Assembly (NCBI RefSeq): GCF_004355225.1
Contig: NZ_CP037933.1
Location: 1,798,001-1,862,000, forward strand
Length of the DNA stretch: 64,000 nucleotides
From: Flavobacterium nackdongense
GTDB taxonomy: Bacteria > Bacteroidota > Bacteroidia > Flavobacteriales > Flavobacteriaceae
Direction of reading: 5' to 3'
The notes below the pieces were generated by a model that saw nothing but the letters and a program-made list of their open reading frames with translations, had not been told where the DNA came from and searched no databases. Below, one piece after another: positions 1 to 7,535 of this stretch. How positions within the stretch are numbered: the stretch's first letter is position 1; each line of letters opens with the position of its first letter. The position numbers were made by a program, and so were the translations under genes.

Positions 1-24
1 TTTAAATCATTGGTTTTTGGGTAT

Positions 25-201
25 TTACAAACCGTCTTTTTTGAAGTTTTCTGATTTTGAACCTGTGGTTTTTGAGAATCCTACCGGTTTTGAACCGTCT
101 TGAGGATTCGTCGTATTGCCTTGCCCGTAAAAAAGACGCCAATTTTCTGGGACTCCCTTGAACAAATTAAGTATGAAAACTAATATATATCTCGAAATAG
201 C
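25..201 (-). other. Coding-like open stretch of unknown nature
   Basis: On the minus strand 58 codons stay open between a TAG at 202-204 and a TAA at 25-27. There is no ATG. The translation includes FKGVPENWRLFYGQGN and a Ser/Thr/Lys-rich tail, which looks more protein-like than the surrounding DNA. It could be the end of a decayed gene, a tiny TTG-started gene, or chance. I do not recognise it. Confidence 0.2.
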
Positions 202-204
202 CTA

Positions 205-470
205 AAAAAGTCTCTCCCCGACCCTCTGCCAAGGAGAGGGAGACGAAAAACGAAGGTAGTTACCGGTTAGCTTGATGATTTATTGGAAAAATCGTTGCGG
301 ATTATTAACAAGAACTATTTACTCTTCTATTTAGGAGAAACGTATTTGTAGAAACTTTTGCCCTAGCCCTGATGGAAACGGCATCCTTTGTGGCCGGGGT
401 TCGGCCGCAAAGATATAGTGTACAGCAGGAAATAGCTCCTAGAAAAATTCAGTCCTAGCAATGACAGTAA
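205..470. repeat. Intergenic region with interspersed repeat copies
   Basis: No convincing gene is present. At 208-241 lies a C-rich/G-rich inverted element (CCCTCTGCCAAGGAGAGGG) like the copy at 2958-2990. At 371-455 is a second element containing GCATCCTTT, a GGCCG/CGGCC hairpin and AAAGATATAG; part of its pattern recurs at 18914-19045. At 459-468 is TAGCAATGAC, resembling the end of the repeat before 3610. The 154-aa antisense frame that runs into this region overlaps the permease gene and is not supported. Confidence 0.5.
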
Positions 471-1706
471 TTAATCGAAACGAATGGCTTTTACCGGGGA
501 AATTTTGGTTATTATATAGGAGGGGATTAATAATACTAGAAAACAAACGGTAATGGTAAGTAGATTTAAAAGTACTATGTACAACAAATTGATGTCGACT
601 GGCGCTTGATTGACATAATAATTTTCGGGGTTTAGCTGAATTATTCCAAAATACTTTTGGATGAGCAGCATCGTGATGCCTATAAGATTGCCCCAAAACA
701 GTCCTCTTATTACAAGATAGAAGGCATTGTATAGAAATATTTTGCGTACCGACCAGTTGTTGGCTCCGATTGCTTTGAGTATTCCAATCATTTGGGTGCG
801 TTCGAGAATGAGCACTAATAAGGCGACAACCATATTGATTGTAGCGACTAGAATCATCACTACTAATATGACAATGATATTTAAATCGAAGAGTTTGAGC
901 CATTCGAAGATGTAACTGTATTTTTCGATTATGGTTTTGGTGTCGAGTGTTGAGGAGGTTTGCTGGTATACTTGCTCGCCAATTGATTTGATATTGCTAA
1001 AGTCATTGGCAAAAACTTCAAAAGCGCCCACTTGATCGGTTTCCCATTTATTGAGGCGTTGAATATGTCGAATATCTCCTATGATATAAGTAGCGTCGAA
1101 ATCTTGAAATCCAGAACTAAAAATACCCACAATTTTGAACCTTCGGATATTGGGCAATTTATTATGATCGTCTTTAATAAAAAAGGTATTGAAAGCATCG
1201 CCGACTTTTAGATTGAGGCGGTTGGCCAATAGTTGTGAAATCAATACTTCTTGATTCAGCGCTTTTGAAAAATTGGGCAAATTACCTGAAACGACATACT
1301 CCTTTATATTATCCCATTGATAATCGGTGCCCACTCCTTTTAGAATTATTCCTTCGAAAGCCGTTTCGGTTCTTATTATACCGGCTTTGCTGGCTACGGC
1401 CTGAATATGGCTTACTCCTGGTACTGAATTGAATTTTGGATAAAAATCTTGGTTTTTCGAAACGGGCACTAGCGTGACTTCGGATTGATTATTGTCGTAA
1501 TTAGAAATGATGATATGGCCATTGAAAGCGGAAACTTTGTCCCGAATTTTTTGTTGCAATCCGATTCCAGTCGCCACAGAAACAATCATCATAATCATTC
1601 CAATGGCAATTGCTGATATGGCAATTTTGATAATTGGCGCAGAAATGCTACTTTTATAATCTTTGGCAGTTATAAGCCTTTTGGCTAAGAAATATTCTAT
1701 GTTCAA
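471..1706 (-). CDS. FtsX/LolC-type ABC transporter permease
   Basis: Inner-membrane permease of the MacB/LolCE/FtsX family, about 411 residues. One N-terminal membrane helix (about residues 23-50) is followed by a periplasmic MacB-like domain (about 55-250), then three C-terminal helices holding the family signature LERTQMIGILKAIGA. Members work with an ATPase, often in lipoprotein release or envelope export; no ATPase gene lies next to it here. I place the start at a TTG at 1706 (LNIEYFLAKRLIT), because flavobacterial homologs begin at this point and a TATATTTG box at 1723-1730 would lie inside a longer frame. The alternative is a GTG at 1757. The exact substrate is unknown. Confidence 0.82.
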   Translation of the reverse strand: MNIEYFLAKRLITAKDYKSSISAPIIKIAISAIAIGMIMMIVSVATGIGLQQKIRDKVSAFNGHIIISNYDNNQSEVTLVPVSKNQDFYPKFNSVPGVSHIQAVASKAGIIRTETAFEGIILKGVGTDYQWDNIKEYVVSGNLPNFSKALNQEVLISQLLANRLNLKVGDAFNTFFIKDDHNKLPNIRRFKIVGIFSSGFQDFDATYIIGDIRHIQRLNKWETDQVGAFEVFANDFSNIKSIGEQVYQQTSSTLDTKTIIEKYSYIFEWLKLFDLNIIVILVVMILVATINMVVALLVLILERTQMIGILKAIGANNWSVRKIFLYNAFYLVIRGLFWGNLIGITMLLIQKYFGIIQLNPENYYVNQAPVDINLLYIVLLNLLTITVCFLVLLIPSYIITKISPVKAIRFD

Positions 1707-1722
1707 AATGTATAGTTTGCCA

Positions 1723-1730
1723 CAAATATA
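1723..1730 (-). promoter_or_regulatory. Bacteroidota -7 box (TATATTTG) for the permease gene
   Basis: TATATTTG on the minus strand matches the TAnnTTTG consensus and lies 17 nt from the proposed TTG start. No clear -33 TTTG is visible upstream. The adjoining 1740-1775 segment (GCCACAGAATACACAG, TTACACAGATT) resembles a common Bacteroidota micro-repeat. Confidence 0.4.
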
Positions 1731-1784
1731 CATAAAGTTTTTTGCCACAGAATACACAGTTTTACACAGATTAAAAATAGTTTT

Positions 1785-2957
1785 ATGAAAAATTCCATCT
1801 ACGCTAGCGTTTTGTTTTTCCTGATTTTTTTGGTTGCCTGCACTGCCCAGAAAAAGGGAAGCCCAAATCCTTCAGCAATACAAACTGCCGCTGATAATAC
1901 CGAAGCCTATTTGCCCTTATTAAGAGGTAAAAAAGTTGGAATTGTTACCAACCAAACCGGAATTCTATCGGACAAAACTCATTTGGTTGATTTTTTGCAA
2001 TCGAAAAACATTAAGATACGAACTATTTTTGCTCCAGAACACGGTTTTCGTGGTACTGCCGATGCTGGCGAACACGTAATCGATGGCAGAGATGCCAAAA
2101 CCGGCTTGACTATTATCTCACTTTATGGTGATAACCGAAAACCAAAACCAGCCCAATTAGCTGGAATTGACCTAATGGTTTTTGATCTACAAGATGTAGG
2201 ATTACGCTTTTATACTTATATATCCACTCTTCATTATGTAATGGAGGCTTGTGCGGAAAATGCTATTCCACTTTTAATTTTAGACAGACCCAATCCAAAT
2301 GGAAACATTGTGGATGGGCCAATTCTGGAAAAAGAGTTTACGAGTTTCGTAGGAATGCACCCTGTTCCCGTTTTGTACGGAATGACGATTGGCGAATATG
2401 GAAAAATGATTAATGGCGAAAAATGGCTTCAAAATGGCGCACAATGTAAATTGACTGTCATTCCTTGCCTGAATTACAACCGGAAAATGAGTTATAGTTT
2501 GCCGGTAAAACCCTCTCCCAATTTACCCAATGATCAATCTATAAATCTTTACGCTAGTTTGTGCCTTTTTGAAGGAACCAATGTGAGCGTGGGTCGCGGA
2601 ACGGAGCAACAATTCCAAATTTACGGCTCCCCTTTTTTGCCAAAAAGCGATTTTAGTTTTATTCCGAAACCTAATTTTGGAGCGAAAGAACCGATGCACA
2701 GAGACCAAATATGCTATGGAGAAGATTTGTCGGCTGTGGCCAAAGTAAGCCAATTGGAATTGAAATGGTTACTCAAAGCCTACAATGCAACTTCGGATAA
2801 AAGTAAATTCTTTAATTCATTTTTTACAAAACTTGCGGGAACCAAAGAATTGCAACAGCAAATTGAAGCTGGGACTTCAGAAAAAGAAATTAGAAAAAGC
2901 TGGGAAAAAGGATTACGGGATTTTGAGGAAATTAGAAATAAGTATTTGATTTATTAA
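1785..2957 (+). CDS. DUF1343 lipoprotein, NamZ-like exo-N-acetylmuramidase
   Basis: 390 residues with a lipoprotein signal peptide: hydrophobic residues 5-18 followed by the lipobox LVAC, so Cys19 is the probable lipidated residue. The body carries the DUF1343 hallmarks FAPEHGFRG, DLQDVGLRFYTY and LDRPNPNG. DUF1343 corresponds to the NamZ family (GH171), exo-beta-N-acetylmuramidases that remove MurNAc from muropeptides. By inference this protein recycles or degrades peptidoglycan at the cell envelope. It is divergent from the permease gene, and its stop is followed at once by a GC-rich repeat copy (2958-2990). Family assignment is firm; the enzyme activity is inferred. Confidence 0.85.
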   Translation: MKNSIYASVLFFLIFLVACTAQKKGSPNPSAIQTAADNTEAYLPLLRGKKVGIVTNQTGILSDKTHLVDFLQSKNIKIRTIFAPEHGFRGTADAGEHVIDGRDAKTGLTIISLYGDNRKPKPAQLAGIDLMVFDLQDVGLRFYTYISTLHYVMEACAENAIPLLILDRPNPNGNIVDGPILEKEFTSFVGMHPVPVLYGMTIGEYGKMINGEKWLQNGAQCKLTVIPCLNYNRKMSYSLPVKPSPNLPNDQSINLYASLCLFEGTNVSVGRGTEQQFQIYGSPFLPKSDFSFIPKPNFGAKEPMHRDQICYGEDLSAVAKVSQLELKWLLKAYNATSDKSKFFNSFFTKLAGTKELQQQIEAGTSEKEIRKSWEKGLRDFEEIRNKYLIY

Positions 2958-2990
2958 TCCTCACCCCAGCCCTCACCAAAGGAGAGGGAG
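2958..2990. repeat. C-rich/G-rich interspersed repeat copy
   Basis: CCTCACCCCAGCCCTC followed by ACCAAAGGAGAGGGAGCC forms an imperfect inverted repeat directly after the NamZ-like stop codon. Related copies are at 208-241, 20707-20747 and 34493-34532. It could also act as a weak bidirectional terminator between convergent genes. Confidence 0.55.
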
Positions 2991-3020
2991 CCGAAACTGG
3001 ACAAATTATCGAAAAATAAA

Positions 3021-3515
3021 TTATAAAGGCATTTTCTTTTTCATTTCTTCCACAATATTGAAAGCTGCCGGGCAAATTGCCACGTTTTTCAATGTTAAAT
3101 CAGCGATTTGCTGAAATTTCTTTCTATCGGTATGTGGGAATTCGCGACAGGCTTTGGGACGAACCTCATAAATGAAGCAAGTATTGTCGCTATCCAAAAA
3201 AGTACAAGGAACACTTTGCAGCACATAATCTTTGTCTTCGTCTATGCGTAAATATTGATCGATAAACTGTTGTGGTTTTTGTCGCAAATGTTTTGAAATC
3301 CGCTCAATATCGGCCGATGTGAATAATGGCCCTGTGGTTTTGCAACAATTCGCACATTGCAAACAATCCGTTTTTTTGAATTCGGCGGTGTGCAATTCCT
3401 GCATTACATAATCCAAATTTTTAGGCTGCTTTTTTTTCAACTTATCAAAATACTTTTTGTTTTCGATATGCTTATCTTTGGCGTCTTTAGGAAGATTGTT
3501 TAGAATTTGTTTCAA
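3021..3515 (-). CDS. YkgJ-family cysteine cluster protein
   Basis: 164 residues. It carries the Zn/Fe-chelating domain pattern CLQCANCC in the middle, then CTFLD, NTCFIYEVRPKACREFP towards the C-terminus, and a last Cys near ICPAAF. This Cys arrangement defines the YkgJ/UPF0153 family, whose biochemical role is unclear. The N-terminal third is Lys-rich and probably helical. No signal peptide, so cytoplasmic. It converges with the NamZ-like gene and is divergent from the methyltransferase. Its promoter region (3516-3600) holds two micro-repeats: TTTAAAGTTTAAAGTT and part of GAGATTGCTTCGTTCCTCGC. Confidence 0.8.
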   Translation of the reverse strand: MKQILNNLPKDAKDKHIENKKYFDKLKKKQPKNLDYVMQELHTAEFKKTDCLQCANCCKTTGPLFTSADIERISKHLRQKPQQFIDQYLRIDEDKDYVLQSVPCTFLDSDNTCFIYEVRPKACREFPHTDRKKFQQIADLTLKNVAICPAAFNIVEEMKKKMPL

Positions 3516-3578
3516 GTTTAAAGTTTAAAGTTGAGCCCGCAAAAGTAAGCAACTTCTACATTAATAACTAAAAACCCG

Positions 3579-3609
3579 AGGAGAGATTGCTTCGTTCCTC
3601 GCAATGACT
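3579..3609 (+). repeat. Interspersed repeat fragment before the methyltransferase
   Basis: GAGGAGAGATTGCTTCG then TTCCTCGCAATGAC is a short element of a kind scattered through many Bacteroidota genomes; its inner GAGGA/TCCTC can pair. It supplies the ATG at 3604, which is in frame with the downstream gene, so automated start calls may choose it wrongly. Confidence 0.45.
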
Positions 3610-4314
3610 ATGAAAGACCTTTTCGGAAAAGCCATACTCGACTTTCAGACTGACAATTCGCCTGAGGATTTAATCACCGAAACCAACATTTCTGAATCGG
3701 ACGAAATGAGCGTTGCTTATCTTTTTCGTTCCTATAATGAAATGCCACAGTTAGAACAAAAAGCCTTGCAATTGGCCAAAGGCAAAGTTCTCGATGTAGG
3801 ATGCGGTGCGGGAAGCCATAGTTTAACTTTACAGAATGATAGAAATCTCGACGTCACTTCAATAGATATTTCGCCAAATGCCATTCAGGCTTGCAAGCTT
3901 CGCGGTTTGAAAAATGCCAAAGTTCAAGATATGCTGACATTGGAAAACGAAAAATTTGACACCATTCTTTTATTAATGAATGGTACGGGAATTTTTGGAA
4001 CCTTGGCAGCAACGCCCAAGTTTTTGCAAAAACTAAAAAGTTTATTAACCCCAAATGGTCAAATATTAATCGATTCCTCCGACATTATCTATATGTTTGA
4101 CGATGATGAAGATGGCGGAAAGTGGATTACAGGCGATGGCTACTATGGTGAACTGACTTTTACTGTGTCCTATAAAAATGAAACCGAAACTACTTTTCCG
4201 TGGTTATATCTTGATTACAACAGCTTGCAAAATGCAGCTTTCGCCAATGGATTACAATGTGAATTGATTCAAGAAGGAGAACATTTTGATTATTTAGCGA
4301 GGCTTTCGATATAG
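3610..4314 (+). CDS. Class I SAM-dependent methyltransferase
   Basis: About 234 residues with a Rossmann-type methyltransferase fold. Motif I is VLDVGCGAGSHSL (about residues 60-72), an acidic end of strand 2 follows in TSIDIS, and a motif IV-like LLLMNGTGIF lies near residue 120. The substrate cannot be read from the sequence. I prefer the ATG at 3610 (MKDLFGKA) over 3604 because the latter lies in an interspersed repeat. The gene is convergent with the aminotransferase downstream and separated from it by 46 A-rich bases. Confidence 0.8.
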   Translation: MKDLFGKAILDFQTDNSPEDLITETNISESDEMSVAYLFRSYNEMPQLEQKALQLAKGKVLDVGCGAGSHSLTLQNDRNLDVTSIDISPNAIQACKLRGLKNAKVQDMLTLENEKFDTILLLMNGTGIFGTLAATPKFLQKLKSLLTPNGQILIDSSDIIYMFDDDEDGGKWITGDGYYGELTFTVSYKNETETTFPWLYLDYNSLQNAAFANGLQCELIQEGEHFDYLARLSI

Positions 4315-4360
4315 AAAAAAGAACAAAGAAAAAAGACGAAAGAAAAAAATTTAATAAGTT

Positions 4361-5518
4361 TTAAACTTCAATCAAATTGGTAGTAGCAATAATATCTTGC
4401 AATGCTTTGTATAAAATATCTAAATCTTCTTGAGAGTTATACCCATTTATAGAATATCTCAAAAAATAATTGCCATTCAGAGGCATTACCGGAATTTCGA
4501 TTTTATATTTATTGAAAAGCAATTCTTTCAATTCAGCAGGATTTGAGGTTTTTATGGGAATACTCGCCATTTGAACAAGAAATTCTTCGGTAATTGGACA
4601 AATCGGTTGTGTATTGAGTACATCACAAAATCGTTGGTAATTATCAAAAACTAGCTGTTTGCATTTCTTTGCCACAGTTTGCCAATCGTTTTCTTCCAGA
4701 AAATCAATCACTTTTGGAGTACACAAAAATGCCGAAATATCTCTCGTGCCTTGGTATTCCTGATAATCTAAGAATTGACTTTCGCCCGGGCTGACACTTT
4801 CATAACCCCATCCTACCACAAGGGGATCTAACATTTCCTGAAAACGCTGCTTCACATACAAAAAAGAACTTCCTTTAGGAGCCAGCATCCATTTGTGCAA
4901 GGTACCTGTATAAAAATCTGGATTTAATTCAGTTAGATTTAAATCCATTTGACCCGGAACGTGAGCGCCATCTATAATAGTAATCAACCCCAACTCGCGT
5001 GCTTTATCGCAAATTTCCTTGACAGGAAAAATCAAAGCAGTACAACTTGAGATTTGATTGAGAAAAACTATTTTGGTTTTTGAAGTATAACCACTCCAGA
5101 ATTCTTCGAGAATTTGTTCTTTAGAAACTACCGGAAGCGCAATGCTTTGTCGAATGTATTTGGCTCCCGATTTTTTGCAATAGAAATTCCAAGTCCGGTC
5201 CATTGCGCCATATTCGTGGTTTGTGCTGAGGATTTCATCTCCTTCCTTTAAATCTAAACTTCGCATAATGGTATTGATGGCGAAGGTTGGATTTGGCGTA
5301 AAAAAGAAATCATTGGCATTACAACCGATAAATTTGGCTAATCTCTCTTTCGCAATTTTTAAATAGGCGGCCTGTTTTTTTTGAATAAAATGAACGGGCT
5401 CGTTTTCCAGTTCCAACTGCAACCGTTGGTATTCCTGAAAAATGGGTTTTGAGCAAGCACCAAATGAACCGTGGTTGAGGAAAGTGATTTTTGGATCGAG
5501 ATTGAATTGGGATTTCAT
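4361..5518 (-). CDS. Class V aminotransferase-fold PLP enzyme (isopenicillin-N epimerase-like)
   Basis: 385 residues of the aminotransferase class V / NifS-like fold. The probable Schiff-base lysine lies in GTLHKWMLAPKGSSF, preceded by the cofactor-binding IIDGAHVPGQ, where the Asp contacts the pyridine nitrogen. The N-terminal FLNHGSFGACSKP and the overall organisation resemble proteins annotated as isopenicillin N epimerase, but that activity is not implied. Possible roles are amino acid racemisation, lyase or desulfurase chemistry. No NifS-type catalytic Cys loop is evident. It stands alone and carries no signal peptide, so it is probably cytoplasmic. Confidence 0.8.
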   Translation of the reverse strand: MKSQFNLDPKITFLNHGSFGACSKPIFQEYQRLQLELENEPVHFIQKKQAAYLKIAKERLAKFIGCNANDFFFTPNPTFAINTIMRSLDLKEGDEILSTNHEYGAMDRTWNFYCKKSGAKYIRQSIALPVVSKEQILEEFWSGYTSKTKIVFLNQISSCTALIFPVKEICDKARELGLITIIDGAHVPGQMDLNLTELNPDFYTGTLHKWMLAPKGSSFLYVKQRFQEMLDPLVVGWGYESVSPGESQFLDYQEYQGTRDISAFLCTPKVIDFLEENDWQTVAKKCKQLVFDNYQRFCDVLNTQPICPITEEFLVQMASIPIKTSNPAELKELLFNKYKIEIPVMPLNGNYFLRYSINGYNSQEDLDILYKALQDIIATTNLIEV

Positions 5519-5568
5519 TTTTAGGTTTTTTTGTAAATATAAATAATACCAAAATATGATTAGGTAAT

Positions 5569-5967
5569 TTATAATTTACCCATCACATTAATTGGCAAAC
5601 TATAGGCACATCTAACATTTTTTCCGTTTAGTACCCCAGGTTTCCATTTAGGTGAAAGTTTTAACACCCGAATAGCCTCGTCACCCGTGCCATATCCTAA
5701 ATCTTTCCTAACTTTAAAATTTGTTAAAGACCCGTCTTTTTCAACTACAAAGGTCACTAAAACTTTTCCATTTAGATTTTTAACATCCGGCACTTGATAG
5801 TTAGTCCCAATAAATTTAATAAAAATAGCCATACCTCCATAAAATTCGGGTCTAACTTCTAAGTCCGCAGTATAATAAATAGTTTCATCTTGAACATTTG
5901 TGGACTCTTGGGCAGAAACCATTTGAAATGCAAACAGAGCAATTGCTAGGAATAAAAAGTTTTGCAT
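5569..5967 (-). CDS. Secreted single-domain TonB C-terminal protein
   Basis: 132 residues: a cleavable signal peptide (about residues 1-19, ending VSAQ) and almost nothing else but a TonB_C domain with the typical LNGKVLVTFVVEKDGSL and DEAIRVLKLSPKWKPG. It lacks the membrane anchor and proline-rich spacer of a true TonB, so it cannot transmit energy from ExbB/D in the usual way. Its domain is clearly related to those of the next gene (5995-6747) and the operon TonB (10375-11166). Function unknown; a periplasmic adaptor or competitor for TonB boxes is only a guess. Confidence 0.8.
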   Translation of the reverse strand: MQNFLFLAIALFAFQMVSAQESTNVQDETIYYTADLEVRPEFYGGMAIFIKFIGTNYQVPDVKNLNGKVLVTFVVEKDGSLTNFKVRKDLGYGTGDEAIRVLKLSPKWKPGVLNGKNVRCAYSLPINVMGKL

Positions 5968-5994
5968 ATGAATTTTTTTTCGCTTAAAAAATCT

Positions 5995-6747
5995 TTACTT
6001 AGCCATTATTGAAATTGGCAAACTAAATGTACATCGTACCTTTTGACCATTCTGCTCGCCTGGAATCCACTTCGGGGAAAGCTCGAGAACCCGAACGGCT
6101 TCTTTCCCTGTCCCGTAACCTAGATCTCTCAGGATTTTGATATCCGTCAAAGAGCCGTCTTTTTCAATTACAAAAGTCACAAAAACTTTACCTTTTAATC
6201 CAGCTACATTTGGAGGATTAAAGTTTTTCGCAACAAATCTGGTAAACTCATCGATACCACCCGGAAAATCAGGTTTTACGTCAATTCCAGCTGTATTATA
6301 AACCGTATTATCTGAACTATTCATTGAAACAGGATTAGAACTTGAATTTTTGTAATTCTTAACTATTCCAAACATTTCCTTCGCCATTTCTTGTCCTGCT
6401 TGCATTGACTTTTCCGTAATTACCGCAGCGTTTTTATTCATTTTTTTACCCAAAGGACTTTCATAAAATGCAATCATTTCCTTAATATCTTCGGGAGTGT
6501 AGGTTTCCATATAAATTTTAGCGACTTTGTCATAAAAACCAGGCAAAATTGCTTCAAAATCCTTACTAAACGCAGCTTGATTAGCCTCCGGAATCATTTT
6601 TAAAAATTGATTTTTAGCCAATATCATTCCTGCATCAGAGCCACTTAAGGACATCATTTTTAATACATCTGCTTTGAAAGCGGCGTCTTGAGCAATATTA
6701 ATTTGGGCCATTAATAGGAAGGCAATGGATAACAAAAACTTTTTCAT
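5995..6747 (-). CDS. DUF2059 - TonB C-terminal domain fusion
   Basis: 250 residues. A signal peptide (about 1-19) precedes a DUF2059-like helical domain (about 25-125; YTPEDIKEMIAFYESPLGKK is characteristic). A short Ser/Asn linker leads to a TonB_C domain (about 150-250) with GLKGKVFVTFVIEKDGSL and SLPISI. The C-terminal domain is close to that of the operon TonB: both share NTVYNTAGI and VKPDFPGG. There is no membrane anchor, so the protein should be soluble in the periplasm. It lies 27 bp upstream of the single-domain protein at 5569, so the two are probably co-transcribed. Role unknown. Confidence 0.82.
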   Translation of the reverse strand: MKKFLLSIAFLLMAQINIAQDAAFKADVLKMMSLSGSDAGMILAKNQFLKMIPEANQAAFSKDFEAILPGFYDKVAKIYMETYTPEDIKEMIAFYESPLGKKMNKNAAVITEKSMQAGQEMAKEMFGIVKNYKNSSSNPVSMNSSDNTVYNTAGIDVKPDFPGGIDEFTRFVAKNFNPPNVAGLKGKVFVTFVIEKDGSLTDIKILRDLGYGTGKEAVRVLELSPKWIPGEQNGQKVRCTFSLPISIMAK

Positions 6748-6792
6748 TTATTTGGGGATTAACTTTTATATTGGTCGACAAAACAACTCCAT

Positions 6793-7425
6793 TTAAGGAA
6801 TATTCAAATATTTATGTGTTTGTAAAGATACACGCCATTTCGGATTATTCATTACGTAATCAACAATAAGTGGCGTCATTTCTTCTTTTTTGCTCCATTC
6901 GGGTTGGAGAAATAAAATCGCATTTTTGTTGACTTTTTCAGCTTGCTCTTCGGCAAAAATGAAATCGTGTTTGTTGTAAATTATCACTTTCAATTCGTGC
7001 GCTCTGTCATAAACCGTTTGAGTTGGCAATTTGTTTTTCTTAGGCGAAAGGCATATCCAATCCCATTCCCCACTAAGTTTATAAGCCCCAGAAGTTTCGA
7101 TATGTACTCTAAGGTTGTGCTCTTTTAATTTTTGCGTTAATAAAGTCATATCCCAAGTCAAAGGTTCGCCTCCGGTAACCACAACAGTATCGGCGTACTT
7201 GCTTGCATTTTCAACAATCCAATCGATACTTGTTGGCGGATGCAATTCGGCATTCCAACTTTCTTTGACATCACACCAATGACAACCCACATCGCAACCC
7301 CCGATTCTAATAAAATAAGCGGCGGTTCCTGTATGAAAACCTTCCCCTTGAATGGTATAAAACTCTTCCATTAGCGGAAGCATCGCCCCTCTGTTGACTT
7401 CTAATTGTATTTCTTTTGATAACAT
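6793..7425 (-). CDS. queE: 7-carboxy-7-deazaguanine synthase
   Basis: 210 residues; radical-SAM enzyme that converts 6-carboxy-tetrahydropterin to 7-carboxy-7-deazaguanine in queuosine (preQ0) biosynthesis. The N-terminal EEFYTIQGEGFHTG is typical of QueE. The cluster motif is CDVGCHWCDVK (CX3CX2C), binding the 4Fe-4S cluster, and VTGGEPL follows as the SAM-contacting GGE motif. Length fits the family. queC and queD are not in the window, while queA is at 19113-20162. No preQ1 riboswitch was recognised upstream; the short leader (7426-7486) is AT-rich. Confidence 0.93.
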   Translation of the reverse strand: MLSKEIQLEVNRGAMLPLMEEFYTIQGEGFHTGTAAYFIRIGGCDVGCHWCDVKESWNAELHPPTSIDWIVENASKYADTVVVTGGEPLTWDMTLLTQKLKEHNLRVHIETSGAYKLSGEWDWICLSPKKNKLPTQTVYDRAHELKVIIYNKHDFIFAEEQAEKVNKNAILFLQPEWSKKEEMTPLIVDYVMNNPKWRVSLQTHKYLNIP

Positions 7426-7486
7426 TTCGTTTGTTTAAAGTGCAAAGATAGTGAATTATAAACGTTGACTTAACTACATAAAAAAA

Positions 7487-7510
7487 CCGATAGTTATTTA
7501 AAACTATCGG
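7487..7510 (-). terminator. Intrinsic terminator of the TonB/Exb operon
   Basis: CCGATAGTT and AACTATCGG form a 9-bp perfect stem with a 6-nt loop. On the minus strand it is followed by a run of T, 25 bp after the stop of the TPR gene. Confidence 0.85.
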
Positions 7511-7535
7511 CTTTGGTATCCATCTATTTAGAAAA

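Noticed and set aside
439..903. 154-aa open frame on the minus strand
   Set aside because: It overlaps the conserved C-terminal part of the FtsX-type permease in another frame, and its composition (rich in Ser, His, Gln and Asn) is that of a shadow frame.
7426..7486. preQ1 riboswitch in front of queE
   Set aside because: The leader is short and lacks the small H-type pseudoknot pattern; the hairpin at 7487-7510 belongs to the converging end of the TPR gene.
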